A stretch of DNA of 51,126 nt from Streptococcus devriesei DSM 19639 (GTDB taxonomy: Bacteria > Bacillota > Bacilli > Lactobacillales > Streptococcaceae), in assembly GCF_000423725.1 (NCBI RefSeq), contig NZ_AUIN01000003.1, forward strand, positions 1 to 51,126. The letters run 5' to 3'. Within the stretch, counting starts at the first letter, position 1; each line of letters opens with the position of its first letter. Shown one piece after another: positions 24,012-32,540 of the stretch. Made by a program: the position numbers and the translations under genes. The notes beneath the pieces were generated by a model, which saw nothing but the letters and a program-made list of their open reading frames with translations, ran no database searches and was not told the origin of the DNA.

Positions 24012-26387
24012 TTAAGCCGTTCTTTGCAAAGCAACTTTGCGTTTTCCAACCAGTAAACCCAAAGCGGCAAAGATAAGGAAAAATACTCCTAAAGCCAAAA
24101 CTTGACTGCCGATTGTACCGGCCATTGAAATCGTTTCTCGCAGACCGGATACAGAGTAACTCATTGGTAAATAGGGGTTGACTTTTTGGAAGAACTTATC
24201 CGTTACATCAAGAGGATAGGTTCCTGCACTGGATCCTAATTGCAGTAAGAGCAAGATTAAAGAAGCAAAGGCACCAAATTTATCATGCCAGGTTACTAAA
24301 GCTGTGACCAACGTCATAAAAGTGATGCTTGTAAGAATAGTCAAGCCCAGAGTTCTAAGCTCGAAATTAGAAGTCAGACCTATCATACGAACCCCAAAAT
24401 AAAGGATAACAGCTCCTGCTACAGCAATCAAACCATTGACTGCAAGTTTTTGCTCAAGCCATTCTTTCAGCGTTTTTGCTTTTTTACCTGAAAGAGCCTC
24501 TCTAAAGATCGTATTGGTTGACAAGGCCATAACCATCAAAGCTGCTGACATCATGTAAGGCGCCATCCCCACACCATTGTTCTTTACGTGGTCTTTATCG
24601 TGATGCTTGATGGAAACAGGACTTGCCAAAGCTTTAGCGTTTGGCTGCGCAACTGACACAAGGGACAGTTTCGTTTTTGCACTTGACAAGGCCTTAGAAA
24701 GCTGGCTGCCACCGCTTGACAAAGCTGTCAAATTCTTTGTCAAAGTATTGCTGCCTTCTGCCAACTTACCTGCTCCTGTGGAAATTTGATTGGCACCACT
24801 TGCCAGCTGGCTTGCTCCTGTCGTTAATTGATTGCTGTTAGCAGCCAAAGTATTTGCACCATTGTTAAGAGTGCCAACTGCATTAGTGTAGGCAGTTAAG
24901 CCTTTACTCAATGCAGCAGTTCCTGCCGACAGACCATTTCCAAGCAAGTTGGCACCATTAGCTAAAGAGCTGCTTGCCGGAATAATCTGGCTAGTTAAAG
25001 CTGAATTAATCTGTGTCAATCCACTTGACAAGGTTGTCAAGCTTGAAGATGCACTTGGCAGAACCAGATTTGCTGTTTGTTTTAACTGAGTCAAAGCTGC
25101 ACTATTATTAGCAGTATTATTGGCCGGAACCTGTCCATTTGGCAGCAGATTTTGAATACTTTGCACACTCGTCAAAATAGCATTTGCCTGAGAAACCGTT
25201 GCAGCATTAGGCGCTGGTGCTGTCGCCGTTGAGCTTCCTGTATTAGCCAAGGCAGAGGCAATTTCAGATTGATCTGTCGGAGACAGCTTTTGGTAAGCAC
25301 TGGTTGCCTGCACGGCAGCTAAGGGATTCTGCTGACTGCCTGTTGTTTGCTGAGTCGTATTCCCCGAATTAACAATATTTTGCGCTGCTGTTTTAATAGC
25401 TGATAGATAGCTGCTGATATCAACATTGCCAGATGTTGGTGCAGAAGCTCCGCTGTAATTTTGAATAGCCGTATTGAGACCGTTTAAAGAGCCTATCAGC
25501 TGGTTAATTTGCTGACTTTGCTGAGCAGACAGATTTGTTTTAGTCGAAAGACCAACCAGACCCTGATTGAGCTGACTGGCTGCATTCACTAGCTGCTGAA
25601 CCTGCCCTGAACCATTAGCTAATTGGGAAACCCCTCCTAAAAGTTCCTGTGACTTGCTGTTCAGCTGGCTGGTCCCTGCTGCTAACTGTCCAACGCCTCC
25701 TGTATAAGTCTGAAGCCCCAAGTACAGCGTATTAGCTCCTTGGTTAAATGTCTGGCTGGAATTGGCCAGAGTTGCCAGATTAGTACCGATCACCTGACTC
25801 CCTTTTTCCAGCTGGCTGGAGCCGCTTGCTAATTTTTGGCTGGCAGTACTTGCCTTACCAAGGCCAGTTTTTAAGGTTGACATACTCTTAAAAAGAGATT
25901 TGGTATAGCTGCTGGTAACGTTTTTTGAAACGGATTCTTTTAAAGTTTTGGCGGCTGTTTCACTCATTTTAGAAGCAACAAAACTGTGCCCTTTAGAGGT
26001 TTGGTAGGAAATAGTGATTTGTTTAGGATTATCCGTCAAAACACTGGCTGCATTTTGGGATAGATCGTTCGGCAGGGTGATAATCATATAATAATCACCC
26101 TCTTGCAGCCCCTTTTGCGCTTTTTCACTGCTGACAAAATGATAATCCAGATTTTTATTCTGCGCCATATTGTCAACCATGTCCTTGCCAATTGTCATCT
26201 TTTTATTCTGGTAAGACGCCGCTTTATCTTTATTAACAACAGCAACCGGCAAGTCAGACACATGCCCGTAAGGATCCCACATTGAGCTCAAAAAAATAAT
26301 ATTATACAAAGCAGGAACAAGGGCTATTCCCACCATTGTAATCCAAAGCATGGGCTTTTTTAAGACTGCTTTTAGTTCCGTTAACAT
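24012..26387 (-). CDS. YhgE/Pip-domain ABC-2-type membrane protein
   Basis: A 791-residue protein. One N-terminal helix (about 13-32) leads to a large extracytoplasmic region with the YhgE/Pip segments (PVAVVNKD, then YYMIITLPNDLS), then about 300 residues of heptad-like L-x-x-G-A-x-x-L-x-x-G repeats (LASGANQIS, LANGSGQV), and five C-terminal membrane helices of ABC-2 permease type. Relatives are known as phage-infection protein (Pip) or YhgE and as the EsaA core. The repeats probably form long helices outside the cell. AAGGAG lies 5 bases before the ATG. A divergent TetR lies upstream, with an operator in the promoter spacer. Confidence 0.85.
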   Translation of the reverse strand: MLTELKAVLKKPMLWITMVGIALVPALYNIIFLSSMWDPYGHVSDLPVAVVNKDKAASYQNKKMTIGKDMVDNMAQNKNLDYHFVSSEKAQKGLQEGDYYMIITLPNDLSQNAASVLTDNPKQITISYQTSKGHSFVASKMSETAAKTLKESVSKNVTSSYTKSLFKSMSTLKTGLGKASTASQKLASGSSQLEKGSQVIGTNLATLANSSQTFNQGANTLYLGLQTYTGGVGQLAAGTSQLNSKSQELLGGVSQLANGSGQVQQLVNAASQLNQGLVGLSTKTNLSAQQSQQINQLIGSLNGLNTAIQNYSGASAPTSGNVDISSYLSAIKTAAQNIVNSGNTTQQTTGSQQNPLAAVQATSAYQKLSPTDQSEIASALANTGSSTATAPAPNAATVSQANAILTSVQSIQNLLPNGQVPANNTANNSAALTQLKQTANLVLPSASSSLTTLSSGLTQINSALTSQIIPASSSLANGANLLGNGLSAGTAALSKGLTAYTNAVGTLNNGANTLAANSNQLTTGASQLASGANQISTGAGKLAEGSNTLTKNLTALSSGGSQLSKALSSAKTKLSLVSVAQPNAKALASPVSIKHHDKDHVKNNGVGMAPYMMSAALMVMALSTNTIFREALSGKKAKTLKEWLEQKLAVNGLIAVAGAVILYFGVRMIGLTSNFELRTLGLTILTSITFMTLVTALVTWHDKFGAFASLILLLLQLGSSAGTYPLDVTDKFFQKVNPYLPMSYSVSGLRETISMAGTIGSQVLALGVFFLIFAALGLLVGKRKVALQRTA

Positions 26388-26432
26388 TTTCTCTCCTTTT
26401 TGTACATTATGTCTAAATATTTGATATAATAG

Positions 26433-26460
26433 ATTATACTCATAAATAAGTATTTTACAA
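26433..26460 (-). promoter_or_regulatory. yhgE promoter with palindrome in the spacer
   Basis: Minus-strand TTGTAA (26455-26460), 16 bases, TATAAT (26433-26438). ATACT-N8-AGTAT (26436-26453) occupies the spacer and overlaps the -10, an ideal place for repression by the adjacent TetR. Confidence 0.65.
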
Positions 26461-26468
26461 GATAAAAA

Positions 26469-26494
26469 ACACTATTTTAGACAGTGTGTATAAT
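26469..26494 (+). promoter_or_regulatory. tetR -10 region with palindrome
   Basis: ACACT-N9-AGTGT (26469-26487) directly precedes TATAAT (26489-26494) of the divergent tetR. It resembles, with one base more spacer, the palindrome in the yhgE promoter. TGTCTAAA is shared between this site (reverse strand) and 26408-26420. Confidence 0.55.
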
Positions 26495-26516
26495 TTTGTT
26501 CAAAAGGAGTTCCGCT

Positions 26517-27074
26517 ATGACAAAATCTCTAAAAAAAGAAAAAACGAAGCAAGCCTTGGAAGCAGCTATGGCCCATTTATTAGAAAAAGAAAGTTTTAAC
26601 GACATTACAACAACTGAGTTAGCCAAAGCAGCCCATATCAGCCGCAGCGGTTTTTACACACATTATAAAGACAAATATGAAATGATTGATATTTACCAGC
26701 AGACGCTTTTCAGCAAATTGGAGTATATTTTCGATAAAAATTCAGCCAATCAGGAAGGGGCTATTTTGGAAGTTTTTGAATTTCTCAACCGGGAGCCTCT
26801 GTTTGCAGCCCTGCTGTCTGAAAACGGAACTAAGGAAATCCAGGAATTTCTGAAGAACAAATTTCGGCTGCTAATCACTCAGGATTTACAAGTTGGTCTT
26901 TCCATTACTATTCAAAATAATTTTCAAAACAAAAATTTGACGGATGTCGAAAGGGAATACGGAACTATCTACATCATCAACGCGCTCTTTGGCGTCTGCC
27001 AAATGTGGATTGCCCGCGGTAAGGTTGAAAGTCCTGAGCAAATGACAGATTTTATTATTAAAATGATGCACTAA
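26517..27074 (+). CDS. TetR-family regulator divergent from yhgE
   Basis: A 185-residue protein with the helix-turn-helix KTKQALEAAMAHLLEKESFNDITTTELAKAAHISRSGFYTHYKDKYEMIDIY and a helical C-terminal half of TetR_C type. ATG 26517 has AAGGAG 7 bases upstream; a longer frame to 26484 is not supported. Divergent pairing with a YhgE/Pip gene is a common arrangement and implies it represses that gene. The inducer is unknown. Confidence 0.88.
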   Translation: MTKSLKKEKTKQALEAAMAHLLEKESFNDITTTELAKAAHISRSGFYTHYKDKYEMIDIYQQTLFSKLEYIFDKNSANQEGAILEVFEFLNREPLFAALLSENGTKEIQEFLKNKFRLLITQDLQVGLSITIQNNFQNKNLTDVEREYGTIYIINALFGVCQMWIARGKVESPEQMTDFIIKMMH

Positions 27075-27101
27075 TTATTTTTAGAGCATTTCTAAAAATA
27101 A
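27075..27101. terminator. Terminator after tetR
   Basis: TTATTTTTAGA (27075-27085) and TCTAAAAATAA (27091-27101) pair perfectly around a 5-base loop right after the stop. Confidence 0.7.
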
Positions 27102-27159
27102 AAAACAGCAATTATAAAAGTCCTCTAGCCGAGAAACCAACGTTTTAAGACAAAAGCAA

Positions 27160-27181
27160 AAAGCCCACTTTCGTAGGCTTT
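27160..27181 (-). terminator. rpsD terminator
   Basis: Minus-strand arms AAAGCCTAC and GTGGGCTTT with a GAAA tetraloop and one U-G pair, followed by T residues. Confidence 0.8.
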
Positions 27182-27201
27182 CTGCAAGATTGTTCTTAAA
27201 A

Positions 27202-27813
27202 TTAAAGCATTTTGTTGTAGTATTCAACGACAAGAGCTTCATTGATTTCCGGATTGATTTCATCACGTTCCGGAAGACGAGTCAGTGAACCTTCCAGTTT
27301 ATCAGCATCAAATGATACGAAAGCTGGACGTCCAACAACAGCCTCAACTGCTTCCAAGATAGCTGGAACTTTAGCTGATTTTTCACGAACTGAAATAACT
27401 TGACCGACTTCAACACGGTAGCTAGGAATATCAACACGTTTGCCATCAACAAGGATATGACCGTGGTTTACGAATTGACGTGCTTGACGGCGAGTCGTTG
27501 CCAAACCTAAGCGGTAAACAACATTGTCAAGACGGCGTTCCAAAAGAAGCATGAAGTTGAAACCGACAGTTCCTTCTTTGATTTTAGTAGCTTGAACGAA
27601 CAAGTTACGGAATTGTTTTTCACCCAAACCGTATGAGAAGCGCAATTTTTGCTTCTCAGCCAATTGCAAACCGTACTCAGAAAGTTTTGAGCGGTTGTTT
27701 GGACCGTGTTGACCCGGTACGTAGTTGCGGCGTGCCAATTCTTTACCTGTACCTGTAAGTGACAAGCCGAGACGGCGAGATTGTTTCCATGATGGACCTG
27801 TATAACGTGACAT
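27202..27813 (-). CDS. rpsD: 30S ribosomal protein S4
   Basis: A 203-residue S4 protein: N-terminal [22 protein letters not shown], then the S4 RNA-binding domain ([35 protein letters not shown]) and the C-terminal tail. It lacks the zinc-binding cysteines of the C+ form, so it is the C- paralogue. S4 nucleates 16S assembly and represses its own synthesis in several bacteria. AGGAGG lies upstream of ATG 27813, behind a long structured leader and a strong promoter. Confidence 0.97.
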   Translation of the reverse strand: MSRYTGPSWKQSRRLGLSLTGTGKELARRNYVPGQHGPNNRSKLSEYGLQLAEKQKLRFSYGLGEKQFRNLFVQATKIKEGTVGFNFMLLLERRLDNVVYRLGLATTRRQARQFVNHGHILVDGKRVDIPSYRVEVGQVISVREKSAKVPAILEAVEAVVGRPAFVSFDADKLEGSLTRLPERDEINPEINEALVVEYYNKML

Positions 27814-27824
27814 TAAAATGTCCT

Positions 27825-28059
27825 CCTATAAAATAAAAATTTTGTAGGAAATAACGTCTTGAGCAAACCTAATTCGTGCAGATGCCCTTCGCCCAAACAG
27901 CAAAGGTTACTGATAAAAGTTAGTGTACTATCTTGTGCTGAATACCAAGAGCCCTAGGCAAAAACAAGCGTTCAAACCTAGGCAGCAATGTATTCAGTGC
28001 AATCAGTCACTGGGACACCTGTTGACGAGCTTTATTTCGCTCTGCTGCTATTTCACACA
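27825..28059 (-). ncRNA. Structured rpsD 5' leader (candidate S4 autoregulatory RNA)
   Basis: About 230 bases of untranslated RNA run from the promoter to rpsD. Visible stems: GAGC/GCTC; a long arm CTGAATAC (27989-27996) / GTATTCAG (27937-27944) enclosing CCTAGG/CCTAGG; a candidate AGTG/CACT helix nearby. Firmicute rpsD genes are known to be regulated by S4 binding to their leader. The match to that RNA is inferred from position and structure only. Confidence 0.6.
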
Positions 28060-28065
28060 AAGGAT

Positions 28066-28094
28066 AGTATAACATAGAAAAAAGCCTTTGTAAA
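28066..28094 (-). promoter_or_regulatory. rpsD promoter
   Basis: Minus-strand TTTACA (28089-28094), exactly 17 bases, TATACT (28066-28071). Predicted start near 28059, opening the 240-base leader. Confidence 0.8.
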
Positions 28095-28258
28095 GCCTTT
28101 CCCCACAATATTTTATCTCTGGAAAAACGGGTAAATCAATGTAGAGACTTTTGATCCCTAACACTTAAATAAGCAGATGATAAGGCTTTCGTTTAAAGGT
28201 GGGTCTTGCTAATGTGTCAGCTTTAAAGAGCCTGGCTATTATTAGGAGGTTTACAGCC

Positions 28259-28312
28259 TTGTCAAGTTTTTGTAAACTATTTCGGTTGATCAAAGCTTCT
28301 CTTAAACTGTAA
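28259..28312 (+). CDS. Possible 17-residue peptide with a strong ribosome site
   Basis: AGGAGG (28244-28249) is 9 bases before TTG 28259, which opens a frame MSSFCKLFRLIKASLKL ended by TAA at 28310-28312. The peptide is short, cationic and amphipathic. No good promoter is visible, and a chance origin is possible. It sits in the 525-base gap between rpsD and veg; apart from this and the rpsD leader I see nothing gene-like there. Confidence 0.2.
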   Translation: MSSFCKLFRLIKASLKL

Positions 28313-28319
28313 TAAAAAA

Positions 28320-28344
28320 GATTAGACCTTCATTTGGTCTAATC
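28320..28344 (-). terminator. Terminator of the mnmG-gdpP-rplI-dnaC-veg series
   Basis: GATTAGACC (28320-28328) and GGTCTAATC (28336-28344) pair perfectly; on the minus strand six T residues follow. The stem overlaps the veg stop codon. Confidence 0.88.
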
Positions 28345-28611
28345 AAAATAATGAATCAGCGTTTTTTCTGTCAAAATATCAGAATAAGTATAGGACTCAA
28401 CGTAGGTATTGTCAATTTCACCCGGAATGCTTGCTTCGTCCTTATATTCAACAATAAAAAGTGAAGAATAGACTTCAATAAGGCGGCCAACCTTATTTTT
28501 TTCTCGTTTACGGCCGTTTTCAAGTGTCAATTCAACCAGCTGGCCTTCATGATTTTTAACGTCTTCTTTAATTTTTTTCATCTTTGCGACATCTGTAAAT
28601 GCATCACTCAT
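28339..28611 (-). CDS. veg: Veg family protein
   Basis: A 90-residue protein with the DUF1021/Veg pattern: DVAKMKKIKEDVKNHEGQLVELTLENGRKREKNKVGRLIE, then YSSLFIVEYKDE. B. subtilis Veg stimulates biofilm matrix genes and the fold is SH3-like. It lies 15 bases downstream of dnaC. AGGAGA lies about 11 bases before the ATG. The role in streptococci is not established. Confidence 0.88.
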   Translation of the reverse strand: MSDAFTDVAKMKKIKEDVKNHEGQLVELTLENGRKREKNKVGRLIEVYSSLFIVEYKDEASIPGEIDNTYVESYTYSDILTEKTLIHYFD

Positions 28612-28626
28612 GTAAATTTATCTCTC

Positions 28627-29991
28627 CTATCTCTCTTCAAATGGGGCTATCGGTGAAAACTTATTGTACTGCTTTTGGAAGATTAGCTTGACAGTTCCTC
28701 TGGCACCTGCCCGGTTTTTTTCCAGTATAACTTCAATAGTATTATCTTCTAATTGATCCTGTCCTTCTTCCTTGTCACCTCTGTCATAATAATCATCACG
28801 ATACAAAAAGGCAACAATATCGGCATCTTGTTCGATGGAACCGGACTCCCGAATATCGGAGAGAACCGGCCGTTTATCCTGACGCTGCTCAACCCCTCGA
28901 GACAGCTGACTGAGGGCAATAACCGGAACTTTAAGCTCCTTAGCAAGGATTTTTAGCTGGCGGGAAATATCAGAAACTTCCTGCTGACGATTCTCAGGAC
29001 GGGTTCCTGTAATCAGCTGAAGGTAGTCAATAACAATTAAGCCCAGCCCATTTTCAAGCTCCTGGTCCAGTTTGCGGGCACGCGCCCGAATCTCTGTTAC
29101 TTTAATTCCCGGAGTATCATCAATATAAATGGGAGCATCAGCAAGAGTTCCTTGGGCCAATGTAATATTTTGCCACTCCTGATCGTTTAGCTTCCCGGTC
29201 CGTAAATGATGGGCATCTACCATGCCCTCTGATGCAAGCATCCGGTCAACCAAGCTTTCTGCTCCCATTTCAAGTGAGAAGATGGCAACCGGCCGATTGC
29301 TTTTTGTTCCAACATTTTGAGCAATATTAAGAACAAAAGCTGTCTTACCGACTGCCGGTCTGGCAGCCAGAATAACTAACTGATCCGGATGCAGACCTGT
29401 TGTAATTTTATCAAGATCGGGAAAGCCGGTGGGTAAGCCGGTAATATCTGAGGCTTGGGTTGAGCGCGATTCAAGATTTTCATAATTGATAGCTAAAACA
29501 TCAGAAATCTTGCGAAAACCGCTGCGATTGCTGCGCTCATTGACATCAACCAAAGCTTTCTCAGCCCCTGCAATAATGTCCTCAGCATCTGTCGCTCCCT
29601 CATAGGCCTGGTTGACAGTTTCTGTCAAGCGTTCAATAATTCGGCGCAGCATGGACTTTTCAGCCACAATTTTAGCGTAATATTCCGCATTGGCACTGGT
29701 CGGTACACTGTTAACCAATTCAACAAGGTAAGAGATGCCGCCGATATTTTGCAGATCTCCCTGACTGTCAAGGATTGCACGGACAGTGGTTGCATCAATA
29801 GCATCATTTCGGTCATTGAGGCTTATCATCGCCTTAAAAATGACCCGATGCGCATACTTATAAAAATCCTCAGGTTCAATATACTCTCGAACAGTAATGA
29901 GCTTATCAGGCGATATGAAAATAGAGCCTAAGACAGATTGTTCTGCTACCAAATCCTGAGGCTGAACTCGTAATTCCGGAGCTTCTGGCAA
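28627..29991 (-). CDS. dnaC: Replicative DNA helicase (DnaB-type, called DnaC in Firmicutes)
   Basis: A 454-residue hexameric helicase: N-terminal primase-interacting domain (LRVQPQDLVAEQSVLGSIF), linker, then the RecA-like motor with Walker A ARPAVGKTAF (about 210-219), Walker B GLIVIDYLQLI, and arginine-finger region with QLSRGVEQR and DIRESGSIEQDAD. It begins with TTG behind a GGGGGTG ribosome site. It lies directly after rplI, an order conserved in Streptococcus. Confidence 0.96.
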   Translation of the reverse strand: MPEAPELRVQPQDLVAEQSVLGSIFISPDKLITVREYIEPEDFYKYAHRVIFKAMISLNDRNDAIDATTVRAILDSQGDLQNIGGISYLVELVNSVPTSANAEYYAKIVAEKSMLRRIIERLTETVNQAYEGATDAEDIIAGAEKALVDVNERSNRSGFRKISDVLAINYENLESRSTQASDITGLPTGFPDLDKITTGLHPDQLVILAARPAVGKTAFVLNIAQNVGTKSNRPVAIFSLEMGAESLVDRMLASEGMVDAHHLRTGKLNDQEWQNITLAQGTLADAPIYIDDTPGIKVTEIRARARKLDQELENGLGLIVIDYLQLITGTRPENRQQEVSDISRQLKILAKELKVPVIALSQLSRGVEQRQDKRPVLSDIRESGSIEQDADIVAFLYRDDYYDRGDKEEGQDQLEDNTIEVILEKNRAGARGTVKLIFQKQYNKFSPIAPFEER

Positions 29992-30031
29992 AACTTCTCA
30001 CCCCCTAACCTTCTTTTGTCTGATCATAAAC

Positions 30032-30484
30032 TCAGGCTTCCTTAATTTGAAGTTTGATGACGCCGTCAACATCTTTATGGAGCTTTACAGGCACTTCAAT
30101 AAGCCCAATCGCACGGATAGAGTGATCCAGCTTAATGTGGCGCTTATCAAGTTTGATGCCAAACTGCTTGTTCAATTCTTCAGAGATTTTTTTAGCTGTG
30201 ATCGAGCCAAAAGTCCGGCCGTCCGGGCCAACTTTTTCTGTAAACTGAACAAGGGTCGTTTCTTTGTCCAGCTCTGCCTTGATTTCCTTAGCTTCAGCCA
30301 GCAGCTCTGCCTGAGCTTTTTCTTCTGATTTTTGTTTGCCTTTCAGTTCATTAATAGCCTGCTTGGTCGCTTCTTTAGCCAAATTTTTTTTAAGTAAAAA
30401 ATTCTGAGCATAGCCTGTAGGAACTTCCTTGATCTCGCCTTTTTTACCCTTTCCCTTAACATCCGCCAAAAAAATAACTTTCAT
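30032..30484 (-). CDS. rplI: 50S ribosomal protein L9
   Basis: A 150-residue L9 with the signature N-terminal [20 protein letters not shown], the long connecting helix rich in K/E/A and the C-terminal domain ([25 protein letters not shown]). L9 binds 23S rRNA and helps restrain frameshifting. ATG 30484 has AAGGAG 8 bases upstream. It lies two bases past the gdpP stop, so the two are coupled. Confidence 0.96.
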   Translation of the reverse strand: MKVIFLADVKGKGKKGEIKEVPTGYAQNFLLKKNLAKEATKQAINELKGKQKSEEKAQAELLAEAKEIKAELDKETTLVQFTEKVGPDGRTFGSITAKKISEELNKQFGIKLDKRHIKLDHSIRAIGLIEVPVKLHKDVDGVIKLQIKEA

Positions 30485-30486
30485 CA

Positions 30487-32457
30487 CTAAGACTCCTTAT
30501 TTTCCTTAAATTCTTCTTTAATTTTCTCTAACAAAAGCTCACGGACTTCTTTAACATTACTATCTTGTATTTGACAAGCTGCTAAGTTAAAGTGACCGCC
30601 GCCGCCCATTTCTTCCATAATCCGCTGAACATTGATTTTATTGCGGCTGCGTGCCGACACCGAAACAAAGCCTTCAGGCGTTCTGGTAATGACAAATGTC
30701 GCCTCGATACCTGCCATGTTTAACATGGTATCAGCAGCTTTGCCGGCAATAACCTTAGAATAGCTGACATCTTCTGAACCGGTCGTTACAATGAGATTTG
30801 GCAGAATGCGTTCGCCGCGTAAAATTAATTCATTAACAGATCGGTATTCATCAAAATCAAGAGCCGATATATTTTGGATTTCAACATTATCGCTTCCCAG
30901 CGTTCGCAGATAACTGGCAACATCAAAAGTACGGCTGGTGACTCGCGTTGAAAAATTCTTAGTGTCAAGCATGATTCCTGCCATGACAATGCTGGCTTGA
31001 ATTTTACTTAACCGGTATTTGCTGTCTTGGAACTGTAAAAGCTCCGTCACTAACTCGCTGGCACTGCTGGCCCCGCTCTCAATGAAAGTCAATGTAGCAT
31101 TTTCTGGGAAATCATCATCTCTTCTGTGGTGATCAATGACAATAACTTCTGTAAACTTATCGTAAAGCTCTCTTGACAGTGTTAGCTGCAATTTAGAATG
31201 GTCAACCATGACAAGAAGAGAATTTTCCGTCACCTGTCCAAGAGCTTCCTTTACAGTCAGCAGCTGCGTATTGTCATCATACTGTAAACGTTCAACTGCT
31301 CTTTTGACATCCTGACCCATGCTGTTTTCATCATAAACCGCATAGGCATGCTCAATAATATTATTAGCAAAAACCTGCATGCCGACAGAAGCGCCCAAGG
31401 CATCCATATCTAGGTTTTTATGGCCTACCACAAAGACACTGTCAACAGTTTTTATCTTGTCTGAAATAGCTGTCATCATAGCGCGCGTTCGTGTTCTGGA
31501 ACGTTTTACTGTTGAAACACTGCCTCCGCCAAAATAGAGCAGCCTCTTGTTTTCTTCATTTTCACGGACAACAGCTTGGTCACCGCCTCGAACCAGAGCA
31601 ATATTAAGATTTTTCAGAGCAATCTGACCAATCTGACCATGATTGGTTCTGCCATAGGAAATTCCCATGCTCAAAGTCAGAGGAAGCTGACGTTCCTGAG
31701 CTTCCTTACGGAATTGCTCCAGCACATCAAATTTATCCTGAATCAGCTGATTTAAAGTGCCGTAATCTGTAAAGAAGTAAAACCGATCCATATTGACACG
31801 GCAGTAAAAAATGCCGTTATTGCGAGCGAATTCAGAAATAAAATTAGCAATAAAACCATTAATCTGGGATACATCTGCATCAGCTAAAGATTCGACGGTA
31901 TCATCATAATTATCAATCGAAATAACACCGATAACAGGCTGCAAATCCAGACCTTGTTTTTGGCTGTCATTTTCTCTTGACAGATTAAAGAAATAAAAGA
32001 TGCCGTTAGTTACATCTAAATAAACAGAATACTTATTATCCCCGACTTCCATCGTCTGGTCAGCGGAGCCTTCTTTTTTACTTTTGATGACGGAGGTGAT
32101 AAATTCACTGTCAAATTCACCGTCTTCTTTGGTAAAAATCAATTCTGCAAAAGGATTGAACCACTCAATCTTGTCTGTTTCAGGATCGAACTGAACAACA
32201 CCGACCGGCATCTGATCAAGCAGAGTAATCAGCTTTCCTTCTGTCTGACTGTTCAAAAGTTCGATCCGCTCTAACTCAGAAATTTCATAGACGCTTTTTT
32301 GATAATAAAGTAATATGACGATGGCTGCACATGTTAAAAAAATAATAAACATCAGCAGCGCAGAATCTGGAAAAACACGGGCACTGATAGCCAAAATTCC
32401 AAATAAAATCATGCCTATCATGATTAGGTGGCTGGTTGCAAAACGAAATCTTTTCAT
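30487..32457 (-). CDS. gdpP: GdpP: cyclic-di-AMP phosphodiesterase
   Basis: A 656-residue membrane enzyme: two N-terminal helices (about 10-52), a PAS-like domain ([23 protein letters not shown]), a degenerate GGDEF domain and a DHH/DHHA1 phosphodiesterase half. [22 protein letters not shown] and VIDHHRR supply Mn-binding Asp/His; [12 protein letters not shown] is the DHHA1 substrate motif. It hydrolyses c-di-AMP and thus tunes osmolyte and potassium control, of interest beside opuC in the same window. Confidence 0.95.
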   Translation of the reverse strand: MKRFRFATSHLIMIGMILFGILAISARVFPDSALLMFIIFLTCAAIVILLYYQKSVYEISELERIELLNSQTEGKLITLLDQMPVGVVQFDPETDKIEWFNPFAELIFTKEDGEFDSEFITSVIKSKKEGSADQTMEVGDNKYSVYLDVTNGIFYFFNLSRENDSQKQGLDLQPVIGVISIDNYDDTVESLADADVSQINGFIANFISEFARNNGIFYCRVNMDRFYFFTDYGTLNQLIQDKFDVLEQFRKEAQERQLPLTLSMGISYGRTNHGQIGQIALKNLNIALVRGGDQAVVRENEENKRLLYFGGGSVSTVKRSRTRTRAMMTAISDKIKTVDSVFVVGHKNLDMDALGASVGMQVFANNIIEHAYAVYDENSMGQDVKRAVERLQYDDNTQLLTVKEALGQVTENSLLVMVDHSKLQLTLSRELYDKFTEVIVIDHHRRDDDFPENATLTFIESGASSASELVTELLQFQDSKYRLSKIQASIVMAGIMLDTKNFSTRVTSRTFDVASYLRTLGSDNVEIQNISALDFDEYRSVNELILRGERILPNLIVTTGSEDVSYSKVIAGKAADTMLNMAGIEATFVITRTPEGFVSVSARSRNKINVQRIMEEMGGGGHFNLAACQIQDSNVKEVRELLLEKIKEEFKENKES

Positions 32458-32540
32458 TATCTAAACCTCTTAAGCCCTAATTATACCATAAAAGCTTTAT
32501 AAAATATAGGGGTTAAAGAAGGTTGCTTTCTTTGTTATTG

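Noticed and set aside
24700..25870. Apparent DNA repeats in the middle of the yhgE gene
   Set aside because: They reflect heptad-type L-x-x-G repeats of the protein and are not tandem DNA repeats or a CRISPR array.
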